64,000 nt of DNA. Source: Asterella californica. Taxonomy: Eukaryota > Streptophyta > Marchantiopsida > Marchantiales > Aytoniaceae. The translations under genes were made by a program, and so were the position numbers. The notes beneath the pieces are model-generated. The model searched no databases, was not told where the DNA came from, and saw nothing but the letters and a program-made list of their open reading frames with translations. Shown one piece after another: positions 1-10,898 of the stretch. The stretch lies in the NCBI GenBank assembly GCA_036924285.1, contig JAYKYS010000008.1, positions 19,577,001 through 19,641,000 of the forward strand, written 5' to 3'. Positions within the stretch are counted from its first letter, which is position 1, and every line of letters starts with the position of its first letter.

Positions 1-98
1 AGAGAGAGGCAAAGCCTCTCCTATCTCATTCCTATTTCACTTCTTTGTCTACTCGCTCTCTCTTCTTGGAGTGTCCTCGAAGTATCGATCTTTCTACA
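1..98 (+). repeat. 3' end of the copia 5' LTR
   Basis: The stretch ends in TCTACA directly before a sequence matching the copia primer binding site, so it is read as the last part of the 5' LTR. The start lies outside the window, and no second LTR is present for comparison. Confidence 0.65.
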
Positions 99-110
99 TG
101 ATATCAGAGC
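99..110 (+). promoter_or_regulatory. Copia primer binding site (initiator Met tRNA type)
   Basis: TGATATCAGAGC differs at one base from TGGTATCAGAGC, the usual plant copia site complementary to the 3' end of initiator tRNA-Met. It follows the LTR end directly. Confidence 0.8.
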
Positions 111-300
111 TGATGAGAGTGTGTGTCCCTTGCTGATGAGCAAGATGGAGATTGGAGTACAAGAGAGAGCAGCTGGAGGTGTGCATGATGTCGAGCACTA
201 TCCTGCTGATGCGTTCGGGTGAGATGAAACCGTTTGTTTTACCACCAGAAACTTTGGACGCGATTTTGAAGACCTAGATGATTTTTTTTTGTTGAAATTT

Positions 301-363
301 GTCGACTTCGACTTCAACACCTTCGACTTCACACACAACTTCGACTTCGACTTCGACTTCGAC
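301..363 (+). repeat. TTCGAC hexamer microsatellite
   Basis: Repeats of TTCGAC, perfect from about 339 to 363 and interrupted before that, lie in the copia leader between primer site and gag. The low-complexity ORFs over it on both strands (KSKSK or DFDFD runs) are products of the repeat, not genes. Confidence 0.8.
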
Positions 364-1195
364 ACCTTCAGAAGGTGCGAATTGTGTACTCGGTCAAGTT
401 TCAGTCGATTTGGAGATTTCCAGCGGCAGATTTTCAATTGGATCTTTTTTGACCAAAACGAAAGTTTTAGGACTTGAGTCTAAAACAAATCCTGTTCCGA
501 ATATGGGTGTTTGGAAAATTTAGAAAATTTTGAGGGGTCGCACACCCATTTCTGACCTTGTTTGGTCTAGTTTCCACCTTTCTTGGTGTGTTCTTTCGAC
601 GTTTCCGTCGTGTTTTGTACACCTACAGTTCGCGAACATGTTCTTTCTTTGTTGTCGCTGCAGGAGGAGTTTGCGGAGTCGTCTCGTTGTGACTTGTGAC
701 AACTCTTGCTCGCACGGTGTGGAGAGACGAGTTTCGTGAAGGATCTGTTAGTTTTTCCGCGTACAGAATAGAGCAATTTCGACATTGCGGCTATGGCGGA
801 GTCTGTGTCTTTGATCACTGGAGAGAAGCTCGACAAGAACATGTAACTCACTTGACAGCGTATAAGATATCACGTCCACGATTATTTGAGATGTTAGATC
901 GCACGATAATGAGACGTGTCAACTCAGTGATCCATGGATATTCGTGTGAGTGGCTCTTATTGTCAAATCTGTGTATAAGATAGAGGGTCGAGGGTTCGTG
1001 AGAGCATTCTTGGTGTTTCGTGAGCGTGTCTTAATGTCTTATGTGACGGTGAGGAGTTCAAAAGTTATCTTTATGGTTGGAGGACTTATCTGAGTTCTAG
1101 ATCTTTCATTTCTGAATCCGTTTCATATCAATCTTCATTACATCCATCTCGATCATTTTTTACAATGGTTCGTTGCTTACTTTGGTGATGAGTTC

Positions 1196-2258
1196 ATGGG
1201 GAAATGTGGAAGTGTGGAAGTGGATGGAGTGTGGAAGTTTCGGATGAAGACTTTCCTACGGGAACAAGATCTATGGGATCTTATCACTGAGGAGGAGAAA
1301 GAGCCTGAAGTGCCAATTTCTGATCCGAAATTCAAGGAGTGGAAGAAGCGCTCATATCAGGCTATTCACTACATCGCGCTGACAATCTCAGCATCGATGA
1401 TCGATCACATCCAAGATTGCAATACGCCCAAGAAAGCTTGGGATGCACTCGCACGTCTGTTTCAATCCGGAACAGAGACGCGAAAGCTGCAATTGCTGCA
1501 GCAGTTCAATAGTGTGAAGAAGGGGTCGATGTGCATCAACAACTACGTGAACCATGTTAAGCAGCTCACGGATCAGCTATCTTCTATCGAAGTCGAGATT
1601 GATCTCATTGTCTTGATCGGAGTCACATTGCAGAGACTGCCTGCAGAGTACAAACAGTTCATAACATCAATTTCGACCAGAGAACCCCTTCCGTGGTTTG
1701 ATGAGCTTGTTCTTATGATGTTAGGAGAGGAGGTGCGTCTACTGGGGAGTTCTACTCGACGGGTCATCAAGAATTTGTCTATTTTGCAGGTTCTGGATGA
1801 TCTCGAGGTAGGGGTCGTGGCAAAGATGCTGGACGTGGACGGGATCGCGGACAGCAACAGCAATCGCAGCAGCAGGAAAACCAGCAGAACCAGCAACAGT
1901 CTAGTTTCAACAACAATCAGAAAAGAGTGTCTGGTTCTTGCAACTACTGCAAGAAGCAAGGCCACAATGCGAATCAGTGCTACAAGAAGCAGAACGATCA
2001 AAGACAACAACACGACAACAACCCCCAACAAGGTAACAACAACCAGCAAGGCTATGCAGTCGCTGAGCATGTCTATTCGGAGCAGTTGCTGATTACTACG
2101 CATCAGAGTTATGCGGCTTTCGAGCCACAGGCTGACTGGGTGATGGACTCCGGCGCCACCAGTCACATGACTCTCCATCAAGAGTGGTTTAGTTCACTCG
2201 AGCTTGTGGAGACTCCACAGTTTATGATGATAGGAGATGACACCAAGCACAAGATCTA
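1196..2258 (+). pseudogene. Copia gag and protease, broken
   Basis: The first frame (from ATG 1196) gives a copia-type gag with an AWDAL..LFQSGTETRK block and the LPAEYKQF region typical of the UBN2/copia gag families. A frameshift near 1840 moves the reading into another frame. That frame contains the CCHC knuckle CNYCKKQGHNANQC (from about 1945) and the aspartic protease motif DSGATSHM (about 2148). A TAG ends it at 2258. Gag would form the virus-like particle and the protease would cleave the polyprotein. The frameshift and stop make this copy non-functional. Confidence 0.85.
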
Positions 2259-2334
2259 GCACAAGGGTAACATTCCACTTGACATTCCTGCTTCAACGTT
2301 TACTGGTATACGGAATGTCTTACATGTATCCACG

Positions 2335-3611
2335 TTGACTAGAAACCTGCTATCTGTAGGACAGTTGATAAAGCAGGATCTGCAAGTGCACTTCAATAAA
2401 GATGGATGCTTTATTGAAGATTCGAATGACACTCTCATAGCTCGAGGTATCAAGAGTAGTAGGCTGTTTAAACTAGATGCATCTGCACTTAAGTTACAAG
2501 CTGCCATGTATGGACAGAGTGGTCCAATAGTGTCTGACATTGACATCTGGCACAAGCGAATTGAGCACATGAACTTTCAGAGGCTGAAAAGTCTTCCAAG
2601 TTCTGACCTGGTTACAGATCTATCCAAATTCGAATCCAGTGAGCCCACTAGAGTCTGTGCAGCATGTCAATTCGGCAAGCAAGCTAGATAGCCCTTTAAG
2701 GGATCAGGTAGTAGAACGAAAAAGCTTCTGAAGCTTGTTCACACTGATGTATGGACTGCTTCTCAGCCAAGTATGACCGGTTTCCAGTACTTCGTGTCGT
2801 TCATTGATGATCATTCGCGTTATACTTGGATCTATTTGTTGAGAAACAAGTCCTCTGTCGAAATACTGTCAGCATTTCAGACTTTCCGTAAGTTGGTGGA
2901 TAACAGTCTGGAACATCTATCCTCTGTTTGAGATCTGATGGAGGAGGCGAGTTCCTTTCTGGAGAGTTCGATGCATATCTACGTGAGCATGGTATTCGAC
3001 GCCAGAAGACTTGCAGTTATAATCCGCAGCAGAACGGAGTTGCGGAGCGCAAGAATTGATACATAGCAGAAGCTGCTCGTGCGATGTTGAATGAGAAGAC
3101 CATGCCTAGACCTTACTGGACAAAAGTTGTTTCATGTGCGGTGTATCTGATGAACCAGACGCCTACAGCGGCAGTCCACAGCAAGACACCGATGGAGGTC
3201 TTCACAAGCAGTAAGCCTGATTACTCTTTTCTTAAAGTTTTCGGATGTATCTGTTATGTGCACATACCTGATGAAAGACGTAAGAAACTAGGTCCGAAAG
3301 CAGATAGATGTATCTTCCTTGGTTATGCTTCTGATACGAAAGGATATAGATGCTACAATCCTTCGTCCAAGCAGTTATATATCAGTAGAGATATCATTTT
3401 TGATGAGCTACAATCTTGGTTTGCATCTGCACCTGTCGTAGCCATCCTTGTACCTACTGTAGAACCAAGGAGTCAGTTCACTGTAGTACCTCAGAGTAGT
3501 ACGTTGAGTGGAGGATCTGGAGAAGTCATAGATTCTAGATCAGAATCAATTGCACCTAGAGCTGTTGTTAACGCTGGAGTCCACGTAACACAGCCTAGTG
3601 GAACTAGTTAG
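2335..3611 (+). pseudogene. Copia pre-integrase and integrase, broken
   Basis: The GAG-pre-integrase region (DIWHKRIEHMNFQRLKSL) ends in a TAG at 2691. Reading on in that and a shifted frame gives the integrase core: HTDVW (first catalytic Asp), RSDGGGEF (second Asp, near 2935) and NGVAERKN (catalytic Glu, near 3040), followed by a TGA. From 3084 an open stretch encodes the part with LGYASDTKGYRCYNP that links integrase to RT in copia elements. The frame ends at 3611 and no RT follows. At least three disruptions exclude function. Confidence 0.85.
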
Positions 3612-3736
3612 TCTCTACACAGGATGAGCGCGTTGTCGTGATGTGAATCATTTCACATAGTAAATGATTCACTCTCTGTCAGGCGTTAGTCTCTCTGAGT
3701 GAAGTTAAGACCTCAAAGAAGTCTATTTTTGGAAGA

Positions 3737-3888
3737 TGTTATATATTTTGAGTCTTAGTAGGTTGATTACCATGTTGATAGAGCTTAAGCTCATGGGTTG
3801 TATTTGCGTGTCGCCCATGCACGCTTTCTAGCTGATTTAAGTTATTTTTCAGGACTGCGTGTCGATTTAGGTAGTTTAAGTTTTACGC
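3737..3888 (+). repeat. 5' LTR of F, first segment
   Basis: The sequence matches the early part of the A-family LTR (TTTTGAGTCTTAGTAGG onward). It shares with the LTR at 9613-10894 an internal deletion of about 90 bases relative to the A LTRs. It stops at the ACGC duplicated by the solo-LTR insertion. Confidence 0.8.
3885..3888. repeat. Target site duplication ACGC (left copy; right copy 5282-5285)
   Basis: ACGC flanks both ends of the inverted solo LTR. Joining the outer sequences gives an uninterrupted A-family LTR, as seen at 9885-9900. Confidence 0.85.
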
Positions 3889-5281
3889 TGTCGGAGTGTG
3901 ATCCGTCTACCTAGGAAAGCGCCGGGCTTCTGGCTGTGGTTGTTTACTCAAGAGGTTGGCTTTCAGGTCACAATAGGGCTATAAACACTCACACAGATGT
4001 GTAAGATCTAGTAATATGCTCAGAAAGCGAAATTCAGGTCTAGCTGGCAGTAATAAGGTCCGGCGGCGAACTTTGACACTCACGGAGAAGAAAACTATGA
4101 AGGTTTAGACTTCTAACCTTCCCCTACATGCTAATGAGGTACTACTGAACTCACACACGAAGTTTCAGCCTGAGATCAAATTCTTACACGGAGATATGGA
4201 CAGAAAAGTTCTGAGCAAGAAAACTACGGTAATTTCTGGTACCTAGATGGCTATTTTGACCTATAACAGAAGATTGGCTCGATCAATTTCAAATATTCTT
4301 ATAGGATTTGGAGTCTACATGATGCTGAACACCCCTGTGAAGTTGGGACTCCTGACTATACACAGAACTCCAAATCTCCTCCTCTAAAGTCGCTGCTCTA
4401 GATTAAGAGCTTTTCAGACCCCCTCTGTTTCAGCGGCCGCCCTGGATTACTCAGTCACTCAATCGATGCGAAACTTTTTGGGAAATCGTAGCCCTGCTGG
4501 CGAAGAACACAACATCGAAGTTTTGAAGCAATTTCCTCAAATCTGCTGCAAGTGACACTGAAAACCCTAAATCCAACAAAAGTGATTCAATTCTAGCACA
4601 ATTCGAACTTCAATTGGTCATAACTTCATCTTTATTGCCTCAAATCGATCGAAAATTTCACTGGAAGTGCTTGGCATGACGAGCTCTACCCTCCTGTGCG
4701 CTCAGATTTAGAAGTCCTCTCACCAAATGCTCGAACTCTCCTTTAGAGCTCTGTTTCTAAATTTAGAGTTAAACTAAAGACAAAAACAGACCAATGGGAG
4801 TTCATAGCTCCACTTGGTTGTCCTTTAGTGCCCTAATCCACGTGGTAACTCAACTTCACTCAAAGGCTACCACGTCAGCCCCTAAAGTGCCAGCGTAAAT
4901 CTTAAACTTCACGCGAAGGCATGTAAAATAACACGTAATCCTAAAAGATAACTTAACCAATCTAGAAAGCGTGCATGGGCCACAAGTAAGTACAACCCAT
5001 GAGCTTAAACCTCTATCAGCATGGAAACCCTAAGTTATGTACTTTCACAACATAGATAAGCATGACATCATTTGCACAAGCGCAGGAGTGCTTGAACAAG
5101 ATAGATAACATACTATCAACCTACTAAGACTCAAAATATATAACACAATAGTGTCAACACCGTATGCAAAGGTGTCAAACATATGTATAAAGGACTAGGA
5201 GTAATAAGAGCTAACTTCTAGAACTACTAAACTCAAACGTCGGAGTAGAAGTCAAGCATGTAGCTGCCAAGTAGCGCGACA
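3889..5281 (-). repeat. Solo LTR of the A family, reverse orientation, nested in F's LTR
   Basis: The segment starts TGTCGGAGTGTGATCC and ends GTAGCGCGACA, the exact reverse complement of the A-family LTR ends. At 1393 bp it has the family length (A: 1373). It lacks any internal region and has a 4-bp duplication on both sides. It is therefore a solo LTR left by recombination between the two LTRs of a full insertion. It differs at many positions from the A LTRs and retains the stretch deleted in the surrounding LTR. Confidence 0.88.
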
Positions 5282-5285
5282 ACGC

Positions 5286-6294
5286 TGGCACTCTAGGGGG
5301 TTTGACGTGGTAGCCTATGAGTGTAGATAAGTTACCAGGTAGTTTAAGGCACAAAAGGACAGTCAAGTGGAGCTATGAACTCCCATTGGTCCATTTTTGT
5401 CTTTTGTAAAACTCTAAGTTTAGAAACAGAGCTCTAGAGTGGATTTCGAGCAATTGGTGAGAGTACTGCGAAATCTGAGAGCACAGGAAGATAGAGCTCG
5501 TCGTGCCAAGCACTGTCAGCGAAAAGTTTGATCGATTTGGAGCAATAAAGAAGGAGTTATGGCTGATTGAATTTCGATTTGTGTCAAAATTGCAGCACTT
5601 CTGTTGAATTTGGAGTTTTGAGTGTCATTTGCAGCAGAATTGAGGAAATCGCTTCAAACCTTCGTGGTTGCATTCATTGTCAGTCCGGCTACGACTGTCA
5701 AAAAAGTTTCAAGTGATTTGAGTTACTGAGTAATTCAAGGCGGCCGTTGAAACAGAGGGGGTCTGTAAAGCTCGTAATCTAGAGCAGCAACTTCAGAGAA
5801 CGAAATCTGGAGTTCTGTGTACAATCTGGATGTCCAACTTCACAGGAGTGTTCAGCAAGCTGTGTACTGCAAATCTTGTAAGAAACTTCGAAATTGATCG
5901 AGCCAATCTCCTATTATAGGTCGAAATAGCTGGTTGGGTATAAAAAATTATCATAATTTCTCTGATCAAAAAGTTTCTACTCATATCTTGGTGCTCTGAA
6001 TGGATCTAAAGGTGAAACTTCGTATGTGTATCCAGTAGGACCTCATTGACATGTAGGAGAAGTTCTGAAGTCTAAATCTTCACATATTTCTCAATCCTGA
6101 GTGCCAAAGTTCACCGTCAGATCTTATCGTTGCTAGTTAAGCCTGAACTTTACTTCTTCAACATATCAGAAGAGCCAAGAGACTTGTATGAGCGTTTTTC
6201 AGTATCACCTTGTAACTTGACGCCTATCCTTTGAGCAAACCAGCCACAGCCAGGAGTCTAGTGCTTCCCTAAGTAGACTGAACACAGCCTTCAA
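5286..6294 (+). repeat. 5' LTR of F, second segment
   Basis: The sequence continues the LTR from GGCACTCTAGGGGG to a decayed terminus near 6294, where GTAGACTGAACACAG corresponds to GTAGACGGATCACAC of the A LTR. It contains the family landmark around GGCGGCCGTT (NotI-like site in other copies). No clear primer site follows. Confidence 0.72.
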
Positions 6295-6418
6295 GCTCAT
6301 ATCACAGCCAGAAGGTTCCGTCCTTCCTGAGGAAAACTTCAACTCTACATCTGGTGCTTCCACTGAGAGCTCTTGGGGTGATTTATTGAGAAAGTTGAGT
6401 TTACTACAAGGAGAAGAG

Positions 6419-8207
6419 ATGGATCGCAAAGGCGCTGCTGCTGCTACTTCTACAGCTGCTGCATCTACGTCTACTGCAGCACCTTCTATAACACCAACGG
6501 CTACAGCAACATCTACATCTGGTCTGGACACGGCTGAGATCTTGAAGACGCTTGCGGCTCTGGTCCAACAACATCCGATCGTTGGAGGGGGTGAGTTAAA
6601 ATCCACCAAGGCTTTGCAAGCGATAGTGAATAGGTGTGGAAGGTTTGAAGGTAGAGATATTTCTAGATATCTGCGTGAGTATAGAGGAGAGATGGAGCTG
6701 GTTAGGATTACTGATGCTGAGATGATAGCAAGTTTTGAGTTAGCTGTCATTCCTGAGTTGCGGGACCAAGTTAGGGATGTATAGAGAAGAAATTTTGGAA
6801 TCTGGATGAGTTTTGAGCGATCTCTTCGAGAGGAGTTTTTTGAGGAGGATTCAGAGAGAGTTACTAGAAGGACATTTCTAGATTGGGTTGAGCAGCAACC
6901 TGGTCGTATGATGAGCTTGAGTGAGTTGCTGAGAGAGTTTGATCGGAGATAGCGGCAACTTTCAACTCTAGAGCGAATAACCCTAGATGCTAGGAGAACA
7001 GAGCTTTTCTTGCAAGCTACCGATGATGCTACGGCAGATCGGTTATGTTTTATTTGGTCGATCGATCTGCTGAGGGAGGTGTTACTATGGATTGGGGGAG
7101 AGTTGAGGATGCTGTGGCTGTACTGACAAGACAGAGGAGAGGAAGAGTGGCTGTGGGAGGACGTCCGCTTGCGGAAGTGGTCACTCCACCTTATGCTGCT
7201 CCTCAAGTACAGCAGCCTTTGGCCCCTGCTCCCAGACCTGTTGTCTCAACTGCAGTTCCTTTGATGCCAGTTGTGCCAGCTCCGGCACAAAAGGTACTTG
7301 TTCAGAGACCTGCGGAGAACCATGGTCAACAAAACCAGATTGAAGACCTGATTCGGCAGATGCGAGAGCTGAAGGTAGAGCTAGCTGGATTGCAGAGAGC
7401 AGCCACCGGCGCTTGCTGTTGCACGTCCAGGAGGAGCTCCGGTTCTTAGATGTATTTGGTGTGACAGTCTTGATCATTTCCGAAGAGATTGTCAATAGCT
7501 CACAGCTGCTTTGCGAGATGGTGTGGTTCGCTATCAGAGCGGTAGGCTGCACCTTTCTTCTATTGGGGAGCCGTTGAGCACACAGTTTGGGCGAGGAGGC
7601 ATGAGAAGTCTACCTCAGATTGTTGCGGCTGCAACAGCAACTGCGTTAATGACACCGTTGGTAAATTCTGATGTATATGCTAGGCATATTGAGGTCTCTT
7701 CTAGTCCTACATTGCTAGATAAGACTGCTGAGAAGAGTGTGGCTCCAGTTCCTTCTGAGATACTGAAGAGAGCAGCCGAGTCTATTTGTAGGGTCACAGG
7801 ATGGAGAGATCCTGTAGATGTTGCTTCTATCAGAGCATTCTTGGATGTAGATAGACACGTTCACTGGCAGGATGCTTCTGTGGAAGAAAAGAGGCGACGA
7901 GAGGTCTCTAAACTTGATACTGGAGTTCCTGAGGAGACTGGAGATAGACGGAGGGTCACAAGGAGGCGAGCAGCTCTTCCAGAAAGACATCCCATCTACT
8001 TCTCAAGCTCCTCCACTTGCACCAGGTCCGATGGAAGACGTACAGAGATCCCAACATGAGCCAACGACTGCTGATAAGCGGTTTACTGCCCAAGAGAAAG
8101 AGAAAGAACCGGCTTACAAGTTGGCGGTTGATATTGAAACTTCTACTGATCTGAAGAGCATCTTGGAGCAGAGGATACTCGATACACGAAGCGAGTTTTC
8201 TCTCCGA
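6419..8207 (+). pseudogene. F gag and start of protease region, broken
   Basis: ATG 6419 opens a gag related to A's: an Ala/Thr-rich N-terminus, then STKALQAIV..DISRYLREY matching A's ATKALQSVV..DISKYVRYY. Stops at 6782 and later, plus frameshifts, break it. Near 7450 the CCHC knuckle reads CIWCDSLDHFRRDC, followed by TAG. The knuckle is useful because it shows that the TGA inside A's knuckle replaces a Trp codon. The next stretch (7511-8200) matches A's second ORF up to EFSL, where the insertion at 8208 interrupts it. Confidence 0.82.
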
Positions 8208-8211
8208 TGTC

Positions 8212-9564
8212 GGCTGTGTATGATGACGAGTGGTTGGATCTTGGGCGCTATTTGAGTTCACTGGAAAGGCAAGAAGACTGGTCTGATGCAGATTTCAAGA
8301 GGATCCGTAGAATAGCTTATGGTTACTTTTCACATGGAGGACATCTATGGAAGTGCCTTAACCTACAAGGAGGTATACCGCAACGGATGGTATGTGACTT
8401 GGAATTGCAGCAGAAGCTGATCAAGGAGTTCCATGAGAGTTTATGGGTCGGTCATAGAGGAGTTTGGGCTACATTTGCCAAGATGAAAGAAAAGTATTGG
8501 TGGAAGGGTATGTATAAGGATGTAGTACAGTTTGTTTCATCCTGTATACCTTGCCAGATGTATTCCAACGTACGTCATCGTGATGGATTGCATCCTACTT
8601 ATCCTTTAGCCATTCATTACAAATGGGTAGTGGATCTGGTAACTATGCCGTTTGAGCTTGGACAAATGAGGTATCTAGTCTTGGCTAGAGAAGATCTATC
8701 TAACCAAGTTGAAGGTCGTGCCCTGAGGACGAAGACCACTGATAGTGTCTGCCGCTTTCTACTTGAAGATGTTATTTGTAGGTATGGGTGTGTGGGAAAG
8801 ATCACTGCAGATAGAGGTGAGCTGGATTCACAAGAAGCAGTTGAGTTCTTCAAGTGATTGGGAATCAAGTTGGCGTTAATCACTGCTTACAATCCTGAAG
8901 GGAATGGCAAGAGCGAACGAGGTCATCCGCCAATCATCAAAGCTTTGGTAAAAGCTTGCAGGGGTAAGATCCGTGAATGGCCTAGACTACTATCATTTGC
9001 TTTATGGGCAGATCGTACAACTCATAGTACCGTTACAGGTTACATGCCAGCAGAGTTGATACTAGGACAAAAACTTGTGATGTCGATTGAGGAGATTGTG
9101 CCTACTTGGAATGTTTTGCCATGGGAAGATGGTAGAAGTACAGAGGATCTTCTTGCATTAAGGATCCAACAGTTAGAACGAAGACTTGAGGATGTTGCCA
9201 AAGCTGTGGACAGGTTAAAGGCTGTTAGAGAGAGAAACAAAGGCAGATTTGATAGAACGCATAGATTACGACCCAAACCAGTTAAGGAAGGTGATTGGGT
9301 ATTAGTCTATGATAGTATAGCGCTATCAGAAAGTTTTCCAAGAGATGGTTCGGACCTTATGTGGTGTTTGAAGTTTATGATAATGCCACATACTCTTTGA
9401 GAGAGTTAGATGGTGCAGTGCTCAAGATACCAGTCGCAGGGAAGAGAATCAAGCTCTTTAGAAAGAGAGGGAAGGACCAGAACATTGCAGAGCTTACTGA
9501 GGATGAAGCTGAAGACTCAATAGAGGTTGAAGATGAATTTGAAGCTGAAGCTGAAGAGTCTTGA
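8212..9564 (+). pseudogene. Gypsy integrase region of the truncated insertion
   Basis: The reading matches A's pol from DEWLDLGRYLSSLERQ to the C-terminus. It includes the HHCC zinc-binding region (HESLWVGHRG .. CIPCQM), the core Asp in VVDLVTM, TADRGE and KSERGHPP (DDE triad), and the end with repeated E/A residues. A CGA-to-TGA change (stop at 8855-8857, Arg in A) and a small deletion near 9318 relative to A break the frame. Protein and DNA similarity to A is high, so this copy is much younger than the surrounding F. Confidence 0.87.
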
Positions 9565-9612
9565 TCTGGATCTGGCACATATCGGAGGATGTGCAGGTTC
9601 AGAGGGGGTGGA

Positions 9613-10894
9613 TGTCGCGCTACTTGGCGGCTACATGCTTGACTTCTACTCCGACGCTTGAGTTTAGTAGTTCTAGAAGTTAGCTCATATTACTTCTAGT
9701 CCTTTATGTATATGTTTGACACCTTTGCATACGGTGTTAACACTATTTTGAGTCTTAGTAGGTTGATTACCATGTTGATTGGGCTTAAGCTCATGGGTTG
9801 TATTTGCGTGTCGTCCATGCACGCTTTCTAGCTGATTTAAGTTATTTTTCGAGGCTGCGTGTCATGTTAGGTAGTTTAAGTTTTACGCTGGCACTCTAGG
9901 GGGCTTGACGTGGTAGCCTATGAGTGTAGATAAGTTACCAGGTAGTTTAAGGCACAAAAGGACAGTCAAGTGGAGCTATGAACTCCCATTGGTCCATTTT
10001 TGTCTTTTGTAAAACTCTAAGTTTAGAAACAGAGCTCTAGAGTAGATTTCGAGCAATTGGGGAGGGATCTTCAAAATCTGAGAGCGCAGGGAGAGAGAGC
10101 TCGTCATGCCAAGCACTTCCAATGAAATTTTCGATCGATTTGAGGCAATAAAGACGAAGTTATGACCAATTGAAGTTCGAATTGTGTTAGAATTGAATCA
10201 CTTTTGTTGGATTTAGGGTTTTCAGTGTCACTCGCAGCAGATTTGAGGAAATTGCTTCAAAACTTAGAGGTTGTGTTCTCTGCCAGCAGGGCTACGATTT
10301 CCCAAAAAAGTTCATACCGATTGAGCGACTGAGTAATTCAGGGCGGCCGCTGAAGCTGAGGGGGTCTGAAAAGCTCTTAATCTAGAGCAGCGACTTCAGA
10401 GGAGGAGATCTGGAGTTCTGTGTACATTCAGGAGTCCCTACTTCACAGGGATGTTCAGAATCTTGTAGACTTCAAATATTGTGAGAATATTTGAAATTCA
10501 TCGAGCCAATCTTCTGTTCTAGGTTGAAATAGCCATCTGGGTATCAAAAATTACCATAATTTTCTTACTCAGAACTTTTCTGTCAACATCTCGGTGCTAG
10601 AATTTGATCTCAGGGTGAAACTTCGTGTGTGTGTTCAGTAGGACCTTATTTACATGTAGGGGAAGTTTAGAAGTCTAAACCTTCATAGTTTTTCTCTCCT
10701 TGAGGGTCAAAGTTCACCACCTAAACCTATTACTACTAGTTAGACCTAAATTTCACTTTTGAGCATATTAGAGGATCCTACACACCTGTGTGAGTGTTTA
10801 TAGCCCCTGTTGTGACCTGAAAGCCAACCTCTTGAATAAACAACCACAGCCAGAAGTCCGGCGTTTTCCTAGATAGACGGATCACACTCCGACA
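9613..10894 (+). repeat. 3' LTR of the truncated insertion
   Basis: It begins TGTCGCGCTACTTGG and ends CACTCCGACA and is 1282 bp long. The length difference of 91 bases to A's LTR is due to a deletion after TAGTAGGTTGATT. A purine-rich tract (AGAGGGGGTGGA) precedes it. Confidence 0.88.
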
Positions 10895-10898
10895 CCGA

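Larger units (their letters stand above)
1..3736 (+). mobile_element. Decayed Ty1/copia retrotransposon lacking RT
   Basis: The order LTR end, initiator-Met primer site, copia-type gag, CCHC knuckle, DSG protease, pre-integrase and integrase is that of Ty1/copia, in which integrase precedes RT. The reading frame is broken by several stops and frameshifts. After the integrase C-terminal part (stop near 3611) no RT or RNase H can be found; about 125 bases of unassigned sequence follow, then an unrelated Gypsy LTR begins near 3737. The 5' LTR starts before the window. I infer an old, immobile copy truncated at its 3' end. Confidence 0.88.
8208..10894 (+). mobile_element. 5'-truncated A-family element inserted in F
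   Basis: CCGA at 8204-8207 is repeated at 10895-10898. The segment starts TGTCGG and runs straight into the integrase-side part of pol, with no 5' LTR beyond those first bases, no gag, protease or RT, then a 3' LTR ending CTCCGACA. The outer sequences join in frame as F's protease region (EFSL..EVLDIAKREFHE, matching A's EFTLGEILGIAKREFHE). Either most of the 5' half was lost after insertion or a truncated cDNA was integrated. Confidence 0.85.

Noticed and set aside
1573..2181. Long minus-strand frame over the copia gag, and similar antisense frames elsewhere (e.g. 6205-7206, 28084-28317)
   Set aside because: They are mirror frames of the real gag or coiled-coil coding sequences, with repetitive composition and no domain.
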